Part shown: positions 21,601 to 29,661 of the stretch, in pieces
Position numbering within the stretch: the stretch's first letter is position 1
Layout of the letters: the number at the start of each line of letters is the position of its first letter
Source of the DNA: Acanthaster planci
Lineage: Eukaryota > Echinodermata > Asteroidea > Valvatida > Acanthasteridae
Length of the DNA stretch: 64,000 bases
NCBI RefSeq assembly: GCF_001949145.1
Contig: NW_019091415.1
Coordinates: 1,105,853 to 1,169,852 of the forward strand
Reading direction: 5' to 3'
Position numbers and translations under genes: made by a program
The notes under the pieces: model-generated
Told to the model about the DNA's origin: nothing
Databases searched by the model: none
The model's input: the letters and a program-made list of their open reading frames with translations, nothing else

Positions 21601-24458
21601 TGATTTGTGGCGCATGGTTTATGATTATGACTGCACTTGCATCGTAATGCTGAACTGCATGGACGATAGGGATTCAGTAAGTATATGTACATTTAGGAGA
21701 GGAGGTACGGGCTAATGGTATGACGGTTCCTAAAGTCTCCAGCAAAGCGCATAATGTTATATAGCCTGGCACGTTATCAAATACGGTACATGTACCTTGT
21801 GACTTATTTGGAAGATCGCTACATTTGTTGGAAGCTGCCGGTAGCCTACCAGAGATTTCACCAAAAGTCTAAAGGAATGGAAAATGGGCTGACTATTTGT
21901 TCACTACAGCTGTTAAAGGCTATGAACAGAAGCCTCCCCGGCGCATGCTGATCCCTTGTTCTGATGGTTTACCAGCAAGTACGAGTTAACATGGTTGAGA
22001 TTTGGGCATGACCGCTTAATTGTTCATTTTAAGAACTTCCAGTTGGAATCATCTGTAATAGCCTCACTAATATGGTATACAAGAGATGTGACTGTTGCCT
22101 TGAATCTCTGAAGAAAGACTAATTCAATCAGTTCTTCTTTGGTGTTGTTGAATGGATTCAAAGAGATTGTAAACAGAGTTGGAACATCTTTTTTTCGCAC
22201 CGTTATTGATGGCTAAGTATATAATTTGTTTTTTCTTTGCAGAGCTTTGGCCAATATTTACCCACTAAGGGTTCTGTAGACTATCCTCCCCTAGCCGTAA
22301 GTCTGGAATCGGCAGACAAACTGACGAACAACATTACACTGCGCTACCTGAGGCTAACTAACGCTAAGACCAGGGTGAGTAGGATTTTTAAAACGGAATT
22401 TTTGGAGGTTTACCAAACTATAACACTTATCTCTTTCACAGGAAAACGTGTTGGTGATGGATAGAGCAGTGCACTCAATAGTTGGAACGTCTGTGTCTCT
22501 TCCAAAAGTACCCATATAAATTTCATTGTTTGTCATTGCATCAAAAACGCTTCAAAAGAAAAAGGCTCTGGATCAAATTCAGTCAGAAATCGACATGACT
22601 TTAATATGCAATTTAAAGTGGACAGAGGTTTATTTATTACTGCAGCTGTCATAGAATAAGTGAAATTTAAGAGCAAATTCAAAATCAGACACTGCAGGTT
22701 TAATCTGAATGAGTGGAAATCTTTTACAAAGAAACCGGTACTGAAATTTGCCGATTGCTTAATCAAAGCGTGCGACGCAAAGAAAATTCTAAAAAGACAT
22801 TAAGCGACTCCAAAGATATTGGAGAGCACAGCCAGTAAACATTGTGCGTGGGAGCAAGCAGTGTAGCATCGTATACATGAAGTCAGTTGGTTGAGCATCT
22901 GGTAACCAGTGCAGAAAATGGAGTTATTGCTATTACAATGTTACCTGTACAGTGTAATTACCGCATGTGATTTCGTTTCGATTGCTGAAAATAAAGCTTA
23001 CGAACGTGAAATTATGTTTCAAATTATATTTTGCGCAGGTGTCCCGTGTAGTATGCCATCTCCAGTTATCCGGTTGGCCTAATGGAAGGGTACCAGCGTC
23101 TCCAGCACCTGTTTTGAAATTGGCAGAAGCTGCACGGGAATGGCAGCATGCCCATGAGGCAGAAAGGGTCGCCATTCACTGCGTGTGAGTAGGGACATTC
23201 TTTTGGTATTGAATGTCTTCCAAGAACCATTAATTTTTTCCGTTAGCAGAGCAGATCTTCACTATTGCAGACATACACTAACGATCCTCCGTAACCCTGA
23301 AACTGAAAGCCCACGCAAGCTTGAGATGCGCTTCGTATAGTAGAAGTATTTTGCTGAAGTTACCACTAACATCGACCCCTCTTTTTCTTCCTAGTGACGG
23401 TGAGGGCGCTAGCGGCACATTCTGCGCACTGCTTAACATCTTGGAGAAACTGGACGACACGAATGTCGTTGATGTCTGTCATGCAGTGAGGAAACTCAGA
23501 GAAGTTCGTCCAGGAATAGTTCATTCGTTGGTATGTTTTTCGAAGACTTAACTGGCATTCTCTCTCAATCTGTTTCTTGGTCTATCTTGCTGGTCTTTCT
23601 ATATGATGATATCTGTATTCATTGTTTCAACTAGATATTGTCATTTATATTGCAAGATCTGAAATATTTAAGATACAAAACATCTGCCTTTCTGCTTGCT
23701 TTATATTATCACCGATGTAACACGCTACTAATAGGAATAATGACTTGTCTGTGGCGTTGTTGCTTGATACCATGATTCCGGTTTACTTATCCCTTATCCC
23801 TACCTAAAGTTCTGTACCCGATGCACAAATTTATAGTCTACCTTGCAAACGGTTTGGGAATAATCCTGATTTTGTTTTCGGTCTTGGAAATTGGGAAACA
23901 CTGCTGGTTGGATACCATGTACATGACACTGGGTGCTACACAACACCTACTTCTTATGGTTCATTTTGTGTTATTTTCAAACCAAACTCAGTAACTATTG
24001 AGAGAGTCGTTTCTCTTGATTTCAACCCATCCGAATACCTGCCGTTGTCAGTTGACGACGAGGATTTTACAGCGAACCGTAACAGCTTCAGCAGCATTTA
24101 TGTTTAAGGTTGTAGACACAAAAGAACTAAAAAACAAGAGACGAAATGGCTACTCATGTAGTGTGGTGGGTAAAGGGATAAAACAGTTTGAAGGTTGTCT
24201 GTGGTACCTTGAATGGCACCTTTATCACAAAATACGAAAGCATTATATGCACTTCCACGTTTTAAAGTGTAGTTTGTTGTAAATATCTAACCATTCACCC
24301 GAGCAGAGAAAGAGACTGAAATTCAGAGGTTTTTTTTCTTGCAGGACGAGTATACATTCCTCTACCAAGCGGTGCAGGCCTATCTGGACAAAGACATCGT
24401 GTATGAAAATGTTCAACTTGAGGGCTCTACAAATGTCCGTCTCATAAGTCAGGTATAA
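621..24458 (+). CDS. Receptor protein tyrosine phosphatase with Tie-like Ig/EGF/FN3 ectodomain (gene 1)
   Basis: Predicted single-pass membrane receptor that would remove phosphate from phosphotyrosine at the inner face of the plasma membrane. Exons: 621-675, 2259-2567, 3343-3591, 4062-4193, 5303-5449, 5918-6055, 7348-7398, 7775-8104, 9074-9370, 9845-10162, 10673-10788, 11555-11771, 12121-12220, 12874-13126, 13387-13426, 13617-13725, 14255-14319, 14499-14749, 15163-15250, 15578-15654, 16059-16095, 16426-16523, 17356-17475, 17898-18046, 18615-18750, 19342-19491, 20164-20263, 20580-20656, 21542-21676, 22243-22374, 23039-23184, 23395-23530, 24345-24458. They sum to 4872 nt, an exact multiple of three, with matching phases throughout. 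Order: signal peptide, Ig 19-121, Ig 122-204, EGF 205-343, FN3 361-904, TM about 931-953, D1 from 1060, D2 from about 1345. D1 has WPD and a complete CX5R loop; D2 lacks both key residues. The ectodomain order is that of Tie/Tek kinases. Exon borders are my reading; the least certain are the exon 17/18 junction and the last exon, whose stop is preceded by CAG|GTATAA and could be a donor. Confidence 0.85.
2259..2567 (+). CDS. gene 1 exon 2: first Ig-like domain
   Basis: Encodes about 103 residues with one Cys near the start (DFTCYNV) and another in a GVYNCVF F-strand motif, as in an Ig fold. Two N-glycosylation-type sites would sit outside the cell. It is placed where Tie receptors carry their first Ig domain. 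Phase 1 in and phase 1 out. Domain assignment is by pattern only. Confidence 0.65.
3343..3591 (+). CDS. gene 1 exon 3: second Ig-like domain
   Basis: Encodes about 83 residues: GENVTLAVTY (B strand), LRWKHDG (C strand with the Ig Trp), and DAGIYECYQDGQW (F strand), ending MKLIVR. The B-strand Cys is missing. The DAGxY motif followed by a closing LIVR just before an EGF repeat matches the layout of the angiopoietin-binding Ig domain of Tie2. Phase 1-1 exon. Confidence 0.75.
4062..4193 (+). CDS. gene 1 exon 4: EGF-like repeat 1
   Basis: Encodes 44 residues with eight Cys in laminin-type EGF spacing: KWGLSCEGDC, CHNGGVCDESTGRC, then LCAPGFTGDFC. The WG after the first Cys and the NGGVC...TGRC core are the signature of Tie EGF repeat 1. 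Phase 1-1. Confidence 0.85.
4440..4610 (+). mobile_element. tRNA-derived SINE-like element
   Basis: Contains a good Pol III B box (GGTTCGAGTCC, 4496-4506) and an A-box-like stretch (CGGCAGTGTGG, about 4450-4460) at tRNA spacing. The rest does not fold into a plausible cloverleaf, so a tRNA-derived SINE is more likely than a tRNA gene. It lies in an intron of gene 1. The element end is not sharply defined. Confidence 0.5.
5040..5130. repeat. copy of a GTTGAACCAC-type repeat
   Basis: Carries the motif AGTTGAACCACGGCGTTTG and ends in GTGTTTGCCTGTCC, like the array at 52985-53150, which ends in CATTTGTCTGTCC. It is probably a dispersed member of the same family. Confidence 0.4.
5303..5449 (+). 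CDS. gene 1 exon 5: EGF-like repeat 2, first Cys lost
   Basis: Encodes about 49 residues. The segment CLQDPFGCTCAAGFTG closely matches the unusual Asp-Pro-aromatic-Gly-Cys core of Tie EGF repeat 2. The first expected Cys is replaced by Phe (LFGKNTFG), a TGT-to-TTT type change, leaving seven Cys. Phase 1-1 exon. Confidence 0.85.
5918..6055 (+). CDS. gene 1 exon 6: EGF-like repeat 3
   Basis: Encodes 46 residues with eight Cys: CPDGYFGAGCKFNCHC, DNDAVCDKGKGTC, then CADGYRGENC. Its start (CPxGYFGxxCK) and position match Tie EGF repeat 3. Phase 1-1. Confidence 0.85.
6271..6459. mobile_element. MITE with CACTGTAAAAA terminal repeats
   Basis: Begins CACTGTAAAAAGGTTGG and ends CCAACTTTTTTTACAGTG, an inverted pair. 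The interior is rich in TTGGGCAA and its inverse. No coding capacity. CACTGTAAAAA ends are common in hAT-like MITEs. It lies in the intron after EGF repeat 3. Confidence 0.6.
7348..7398 (+). CDS. gene 1 exon 7: short Cys-containing linker
   Basis: A 51-base exon between strong splice signals (TTTTCAG| and G|GTAAG). It encodes about 17 residues with three Cys (SCPLG...ACVTCPG) and looks like a truncated EGF or a hinge between the EGF block and the FN3 array. Phase 1-1. Confidence 0.6.
7775..8104 (+). CDS. gene 1 exon 8: FN3 domain 1 (type A)
   Basis: One exon encodes one FN3 domain of about 110 residues with the early Trp (LLTWDV), the YRDQC motif shared with other type A repeats here, and the late STYKIRVRAWNEAG motif typical of FN3 F-G strands. 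Phase 1-1. Confidence 0.85.
8525..8722. repeat. G-rich interspersed repeat fragment
   Basis: GGGGGCGGGCGCAGAGGGG opens a G-rich stretch that ends GGCTACGCCACTGC. That ending recurs in many interspersed animal repeats. No coding content and no precise ends visible. It lies in an intron between FN3 exons. Confidence 0.3.
9074..9370 (+). CDS. gene 1 exon 9: FN3 domain 2 (type B)
   Basis: One-exon FN3 domain of about 99 residues: SAPPDNV start, FRWGEVPCGSRGG core, QYRYQL strand, and CTNYSFQVAAVT late strand. The WxEVPCGxRGG motif marks the type B repeats in both genes. Phase 1-1. Confidence 0.85.
9845..10162 (+). CDS. gene 1 exon 10: FN3 domain 3 (type A), GC splice donor
   Basis: One-exon FN3 domain: HGPVENL start, ITWAAPDTS, EYELITRDQC, and AYSTYKVYVRTSNEAG. 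The donor reads GCAG|GCAAGT. Reading on into GTAG would end in phase 2, and the next exon would then run into a stop, so the GC donor is the only one that keeps the frame. Confidence 0.85.
10673..11771 (+). CDS. gene 1 exons 11-12: FN3 domain 4 split by an intron (type B')
   Basis: Exons 10673-10788 and 11555-11771 are joined at phase 0 inside the domain. The first half has LSWDEIPCGDRNAEIVGY, the second YRALEKPYDKMF and STEYEFRVAGIA. The first half is exactly 116 bases, as in gene 2 (43027-43142). The ALEKPYD block is shared with gene 2. This is the only FN3 repeat interrupted by an intron in both genes. Confidence 0.8.
12121..13426 (+). CDS. gene 1 exons 13-15: membrane-proximal FN3-like domain
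   Basis: Exons 12121-12220, 12874-13126 and 13387-13426. The first is Ser/Thr/Pro-rich (TTSSTVTIKLTPP). The second contains VYVTAEFSKDDL, FTVGDNGTYGGY, LPLEAGAEYEIY and GSVSR, the pattern of the membrane-proximal domain of type II RPTPs. The third is a 40-base exon ending PLRVKG. The 100- and 40-base exons have the same lengths as in gene 2. Confidence 0.8.
13617..14319 (+). CDS. gene 1 exons 16-17: transmembrane helix and stop-transfer
   Basis: Exon 13617-13725 encodes a polar stretch, then about 23 hydrophobic residues (GVLVAAVLVPSILIVVVATA). Exon 14255-14319 opens with RRRTRKSTR, a basic stop-transfer anchor placing what follows in the cytoplasm. The phase 2 junction joins them. The exon 17 donor (AATG|GTACAA) is less certain than the others. 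Confidence 0.75.
14499..14749 (+). CDS. gene 1 exon 18: juxtamembrane segment
   Basis: Encodes about 84 cytoplasmic residues with a proline-rich motif (VVPPKPKPAERK) that could bind SH3 domains, then LADFEDYVGKKK and NGFLKDYK leading into D1. The FEDY...NGFLKDY block is conserved in gene 2. The acceptor at 14497-14498 is chosen because it alone restores phase 1 with the previous exon. Confidence 0.65.
15163..19491 (+). CDS. gene 1 exons 19-26: phosphatase domain D1 (predicted active)
   Basis: Exons 15163-15250, 15578-15654, 16059-16095, 16426-16523, 17356-17475, 17898-18046, 18615-18750, 19342-19491. Motifs in order: EKNRYANIIPYD (substrate loop), DYVNASYIDG, KKYIASQGP, DMWRMVWQE, YWPDD, HFTSWPDMGVP (Asp general acid, about residue 1216), HCSAGVGRTG (Cys about 1248, Arg about 1254), MIQTA (Q loop) and AQYEFIFDALLED. 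All catalytic elements are present. The acceptor at 17355 follows a G-run and is poor in pyrimidines. The domain belongs to the type II RPTP group by pattern. Confidence 0.9.
19561..19860. mobile_element. MITE with GTTTCAGACAGG terminal repeats
   Basis: Terminal inverted repeats of about 40 bp: the left end has GTTTCAGACAGGCG then GTCGCGC, and the right end read inversely has GTTTCAGACAGGAG then ATCGCGC. It is about 300 bp and non-coding, in the intron between D1 and D2. Confidence 0.6.
20164..24458 (+). CDS. gene 1 exons 27-33: phosphatase domain D2 (predicted inactive)
   Basis: Exons 20164-20263, 20580-20656, 21542-21676, 22243-22374, 23039-23184, 23395-23530, 24345-24458. Motifs: DYINACFLNSY, AYIATQMPLSRT, DLWRMVYDYDC, SGWPNGRVP, HCVDGEGASGTFCAL, RPGIVHSLDEYTFLY. 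The general acid is Asn (about 1507), the Cys remains (about 1540), the essential Arg is Ala (about 1546) and the Q-loop Gln is His, so it should be a pseudophosphatase. D2 domains usually regulate D1 or bind partners. A 15-residue tail follows to TAA at 24456-24458. Confidence 0.88.
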
Positions 24459-25513
24459 CAACTGCAGGGGTGAATCGAAATACCAAGAAACCTAAACTGG
24501 ATTTGGTAAATTCACCTGGATAATTCAACACGTGAAAGAAAAAAAAACCCCAAAACCGAGAGAGACATTTTTCTTCGAAATTTAGTTTTAACATTTCGAT
24601 GCATATTTTATCATTGGTTGAGTGTCAATCTGTGGAATTATTATATCCTCAAACATCACCCTTAAAGCAGATAATAATCTTGACATAGGATTGTGGATTA
24701 AACTTCTTTCTAAATGAAATCATATCAACCTAAGGCCAAAAGTTTAAGTGCTCAGTTTCCAGTGTTGCAAAGTGTTTACTCATAAACGTAACTTGTACTG
24801 AGAACATTGTTCGCTTGACACAATATTCCTTGTACACACTTACTTAGATGTTAGAAACGGCTAATCATACGGTAAACCAATAAGCATTTCTTAGTATCAA
24901 GATATTAATCAGTGTTGTACTATTCAAATTTAGAATACTCTTCTCAGATGAATGAAAAAACATATCAAAATATCATAGGTGACTGTTCTGAACAATATAG
25001 CAACAATACGCAAAGCTGTGATCTCCTTGATAAAGTCTGAGGGTTCTAATATTTTTGTGAAAAATGTTAAAAAAAACTTGGACCAATACTCAACAATGCA
25101 GCCGGATCGTAAGAGTAATGTTCATTATCTTGAAGGACCGATTTTTCCCTTTAAAGTAAGAATTTTAATTGGTCCTGGGATACTCTGCACTACATCAAAA
25201 AAGTGTACTCAAGTCTGTTACAATTTCTAAAGAGTTTTATATCGAATGTTTAAATTTTTGTAAAATTATGTATACTTCGCACAAAATGATTAGTTTCTAA
25301 CATTAAGCAACGCAAAGTTTCCTTTTTTTACTTTTAACTATGCAGTCAAACCAGTTTGAATATTCCTAAATGATATACAATTATTTTAATATGCAACATT
25401 ATAAAATCAATTTCCGACCATAGAGGGAGACGTTTGTACGAAGAACAAACGCAAGGTGACTGGACGGAAAATATTTAAGTTGTAGTTTAGTGCAGTCCAG
25501 ATGAGTATTATGA

Positions 25514-25519
25514 AATAAA
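25514..25519 (+). terminator. candidate polyadenylation signal for gene 1
   Basis: AATAAA about 1.06 kb after the gene 1 stop codon. Further copies at 25646-25651 and 26662-26667 are equally possible. Confidence 0.3.
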
Positions 25520-27981
25520 GTAGTATATTAAAGATAAGAGTTTCACTTGATCTTTGGAGTCGTGAAGGAAAACGAGATGTTGATAGGTTTTGTGGCTGCA
25601 AATGACGTCTTGGGAATTTCGCATTTCTATTTGGGAAATACCTGCAATAAAGCATGTCTACGTACTCAAATTTACATTTATGTTTGTCGCCCATCGGATC
25701 TATTTAATGTTCGTAACAAATACAGTTTTGTTTATACAGTGTGCATGAAGCGGGAGATTGTGTTTTGTATTTGGTAAAAATTATGTCGGACCAGTATAGA
25801 GGAAGTAATACATTTTACGGGAAAGAAACTTAGCCTTTGAAATCTAAAAAAACAGCAGATCAGTGCTCTTCATCAAACTGCACGTGAATATGATTTGTTT
25901 CTCAATTTATTTACTGGATAAATTCGGCAATAGTTTGATTTCCAAGCGGCACCGGTTGTTTTCTTTTGATATCTTGAACGAATACATGCTCCTCAAGGCC
26001 AATGGAATAGTGTTGGTAACCGTTCATTAACTGTTTTTATCACTTACCCACAGTGGCATACATTTTCGCCGGAAATAGGGGCTGGGGTGGGGGAGGGGGA
26101 TGGGAAAGGTGGGGGATGACTTGCCCAGTCATGGAAATTTGAAAACGGGGGGGGGCGTGACACAATGTGACACTATATATTTCAAGAAATAAATGTCTGT
26201 CATGTGTGACCGCAGGGCTGAGTCTCCGTTGTGACTCTTTTCACAACTTCATGGTCAAAATTAGTAGCTGTTGTGAATAAATAGTGCAACAAGATGAAAA
26301 ACTGACCTCCTTGATACATAATCTCGGACAAAGCTTCAATATTTTTGTGTGAAATCGAACTTTCAAAAGCAAAGCACACGGACCAACATTCTACATTGCA
26401 ACGTAATAGGAAAGTATTCACGTTTATAAAGGGCTGACTTCCTCATTTGGGGGATGATGTCTCATTATTTCAATTGATCCTCAGGTCTGTAGTAATGCGC
26501 AAACTATTCCAAAGTATCCTGTAGCATGTTGAAAAACCGTAACTAGTATTGTATGGATATCTATGATTCATTTTATTTCTTCCAAACCTTTATACTTTGC
26601 ACAAAATAACTTTCAGACATTATGCACTGGAATTTATTCTGTGTATGTTTTTAACCATCTGAATAAAGCTATTCTTATTGAAAAGTACGAATCATTCCGA
26701 TGCCACAAGCATTACTTTTTAAATCATTCATAAATATTCTAATTGGTATACGGTTTCAATATACACACGATGTACGTATAATCATTTTCTGAATAGATTC
26801 AGTTTGAACTCTATCAAATTTAAATTTAATCTGGGTTACATTTCTAAATAGAATATCAAAAACTAACATATTAATTACTTGTAGTAGAGTTATTAGCACA
26901 AACCGATAATTGTTTTTTTAATTAGGTCACTAGGACACTAAAATAAACCAGGGCAATGCTTTAAAAAATGATGAAAAGACGGACATTCTTCGAATCGAAC
27001 GGATGGAACCGCGAAACACCAAAGTCATTATAAATAACCAATCTCCACTATTTAAGTCGTCTCTTATAACATAGACGTCCCTGCAACAATGAAGGGTGGA
27101 GAATCTTATTAATTCTTTGAGCCGTGAGATGAATCGGATTTTCTGTGCATACACACCAGCTATGTGAGAGCTTAATGTGTGCCAACACTTACACCAAGCG
27201 TTGCGCATATCCCGGCAACGATTTTGACGGCCAAACGCAATGCACACGTGTGTTATGTAAATGGAGTAGATTTTTGTGTCAGTGAAAGTGAAACGCATGA
27301 ACGTCTTGTGTACGCAACGCACCAAAAAAAAAAAAAACACATATGGAAAGGCACTCAACGTCTAGCTTGAATTAGTCCTGCACCTATATAGATGGATGCA
27401 CAACCACTGTCCCACTTATCACCATGTATATTGTCGCTTAAATCAGCACGGATAGTTATCCGTTACCATCCGTCAAATAAAGGTGAGTACATATCTTCGA
27501 TTTTATACGCCTGCTTCACAAATGCAGATCTTAGATAGACCTACACGTGTGCACTTTTATAGAAATGGGTACATTATGTTAAGTGGACTAAAAATTATTA
27601 CATGAAATCGATGTGGCTGTACAACATCTCTTATAACAACCTGGAGAAAGTTTTGTGACCGGCTCATTTGTGGAACCACATTTCACTGTCCTCACAAATG
27701 AATACCGTGTTCCTGACTTTGCCATATCTGTTACATGATTTGTGTACACAACAAAACACCAAACTCTCTTATTTTTTTCGTTTGGGACACACATAATTTT
27801 GGAAAACCAGCTGAGAAGTATTAAGAAGTTTTAGCACTTAATTTACTTTTGATCATTATAAATGTACACTAAATATCATTGTATTAAATTATTTACGGCC
27901 TTACAGTTACATTTAGGGGGCACAGGTCAACGGGTTGGTATGTTGAAATACAATGCTAGCAGAGTAAAATCCAATGAACTT

Positions 27982-28078
27982 GTTTAAGACTGGCTCAGGA
28001 GAATGGACGCGACTAATTCCCGAACCGCAGGCGATGGCAATATCAGCGTTTATTGAGTCTCCTGAGCCAATCTTAAAC
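27982..28078. repeat. 21-bp inverted repeat
   Basis: GTTTAAGACTGGCTCAGGAG at 27982-28001 is matched inversely, with one mismatch, by CTCCTGAGCCAATCTTAAAC at 28059-28078. A further copy of GTTTAAGAC follows at about 28090. Probably a small MITE or hairpin. Confidence 0.55.
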
Positions 28079-28834
28079 GTTAAACGTTAGTTTAAGACCT
28101 GAAAAGCACATATTTCTTCTCATTCATAAATACCTTGTTTTAGTCTGATAGTCAAAAGAAGTCAATATATGATGGAATTCCAACGATTTCGTTCTGAAAT
28201 TTTACTATCATTTTGCAGAACACCCCCGTCCATTTTATGGTACATTCCTTGTGCAAGTTGTCCAATAGATTCTCCTCATATGGACTTGGTGCGCGCATGG
28301 AGAGCTGCGTGCACACAGACCTTTCTCCAACCAGAATCATTAAACTGTCTCGTATGCAGGTGCCAGAGGGCATTATCACTTCTCAGTGGGCATTATCAAA
28401 TGTTAATACCCTGTCAAGTTGCACGTTGTTGAATAAGGAGACAGCCTGAGGCATTTATGAATGCGAACTTAAAATAGAAACAGAACAAAAAACACAAACG
28501 ATAAATATTGAGCAATAAGTTTAGCACTACAGTATGACCTATAAATAAAAAAGAAAACAAATAATAAAATAACAATACAATTGAAGGGGTATTTTAAACT
28601 TTCTTTACCTAAACTCTACCATAGCCGTCGAATATAAACTAGCGATAGGGAGGCAAATTAAAAGAAATACAAAAGAATATTTTGTTGAAAACGAGAACTC
28701 ACTTAACGAAAAGATTTGAAATGGATTGTTCCTTTTTCAAATTAGCCCCTTTTATGTAAAAAATGCAACAAAAACAAAAACTCTCGATTCTCAAGGGCCT
28801 CGAACAGGATCAACAGAGGGCGCTATTGTCTTAA

Positions 28835-28990
28835 CGAAGGCTCTTTTGGTGGGAACTGAACTTCGCTGTTTGACGAACAACTAGGAAATGCACGCTCACA
28901 GTCGCATCGCTATAAAAGAACACTCAACGCAGCTCTTTTCAACCGATGAGGGGGCTTTTCTGCTCGGGGCCGCTGAAAGCACAGTGGTAT
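28835..28990. repeat. dispersed repeat, copy 1 of 3
   Basis: Shares AGGCTCTTTTGGTGGGAA and CTCTTTTCAACCGATGAGGG with the copy at 49245-49640, and is related to the inverted copy at 37370-37570. Identity unknown. Confidence 0.4.
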
Positions 28991-29586
28991 ATTTTTTATA
29001 CGTAATTTTTTTGTGTTTTGAAAATAGTCGATACTTTTATGAAAGGACTGACGTCACAACGGCAGCCTTTTTCAATTTTGCCAGGAACAAATACCCTCAG
29101 CCTGCAACTTGGTTACACGTCACCGTGTCCGACCACTCTGAGTAAAATAACAGAGCTGCACGTAGTCTGCTGTACTGTCCGCGCAGTTGCGCTAATCACT
29201 GTCAGTGCAAAAATAGTCCCTCCCTGAAAGACAATAGGTATATACCTATTGGACGCATTCTTTTACTTTCCAACTGTGTATAGTGAAAGAGTGATACATT
29301 TCTTCCGGATATGGATTAAATCTTTACACAAAGGGGCTTTTTTTTTTACTATCATCACACAAACACCCCGATTCTAGACTTATGCTAAATCTTAAACGAA
29401 TTGCTACGTGCCTCACGGTTACAGACATTGAAACTGCTTTCAGTAGTCGGTCTGTGAGACTTGTTCCAGTTCCCTGCCTTACTGAAAAACCAGCTTGAAC
29501 GAAACATAACCAATTTCCAGCGTTTGAGGAATGCTCCCAAATCTTTGGGCAAATTGTCCGGGTGCAGTTTGGAATGTCCCCTGGGC

Positions 29587-29661
29587 CTAAGCCGACTTGA
29601 CCGTTGTCTCAGCGCACTTCAGTGTGTTCAAAAGCGTATCAAAGATGAACTCGTAGTGCAG
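29587..29661 (-). CDS. gene 2 last exon: end of D1 and early stop
   Basis: After TTTCATGCAG| it reads LHYEFIFDTLLNTL, the normal last helix of a phosphatase domain, then ten residues ending in VKSA and TAG at 29589-29587. The equivalent gene 1 exon continues 36 residues further into D2. The domain itself is complete, so the stop removes only D2. Confidence 0.8.
   Translation of the reverse strand: MHYEFIFDTLLNTLKCAETTVKSA

Larger units (their letters stand above)
24459..29586. other. shared 3' region between the two tail-to-tail genes
   Basis: No coding exon is recognised on either strand. I looked for D2-like motifs on the minus strand beyond the gene 2 stop and saw none. AATAAA at 25514-25519, 25646-25651 and 26662-26667 could serve gene 1. 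The nearest TTTATT (AATAAA on the minus strand) I found downstream of the gene 2 stop is at 28049-28054. The region holds an inverted repeat (27982-28078), a G-rich tract (about 26080-26155) and a dispersed repeat (28835-28990). Confidence 0.5.

Noticed and set aside
26080-26158. G-rich tract as a regulatory quadruplex
   Set aside because: Similar G-runs occur in several interspersed repeats of this window; nothing ties it to either gene.
24459-29586. Remnant D2 exons of gene 2 on the minus strand
   Set aside because: No WP-, HC- or YIN-type phosphatase motif was found by eye. A profile search could still find decayed pieces.
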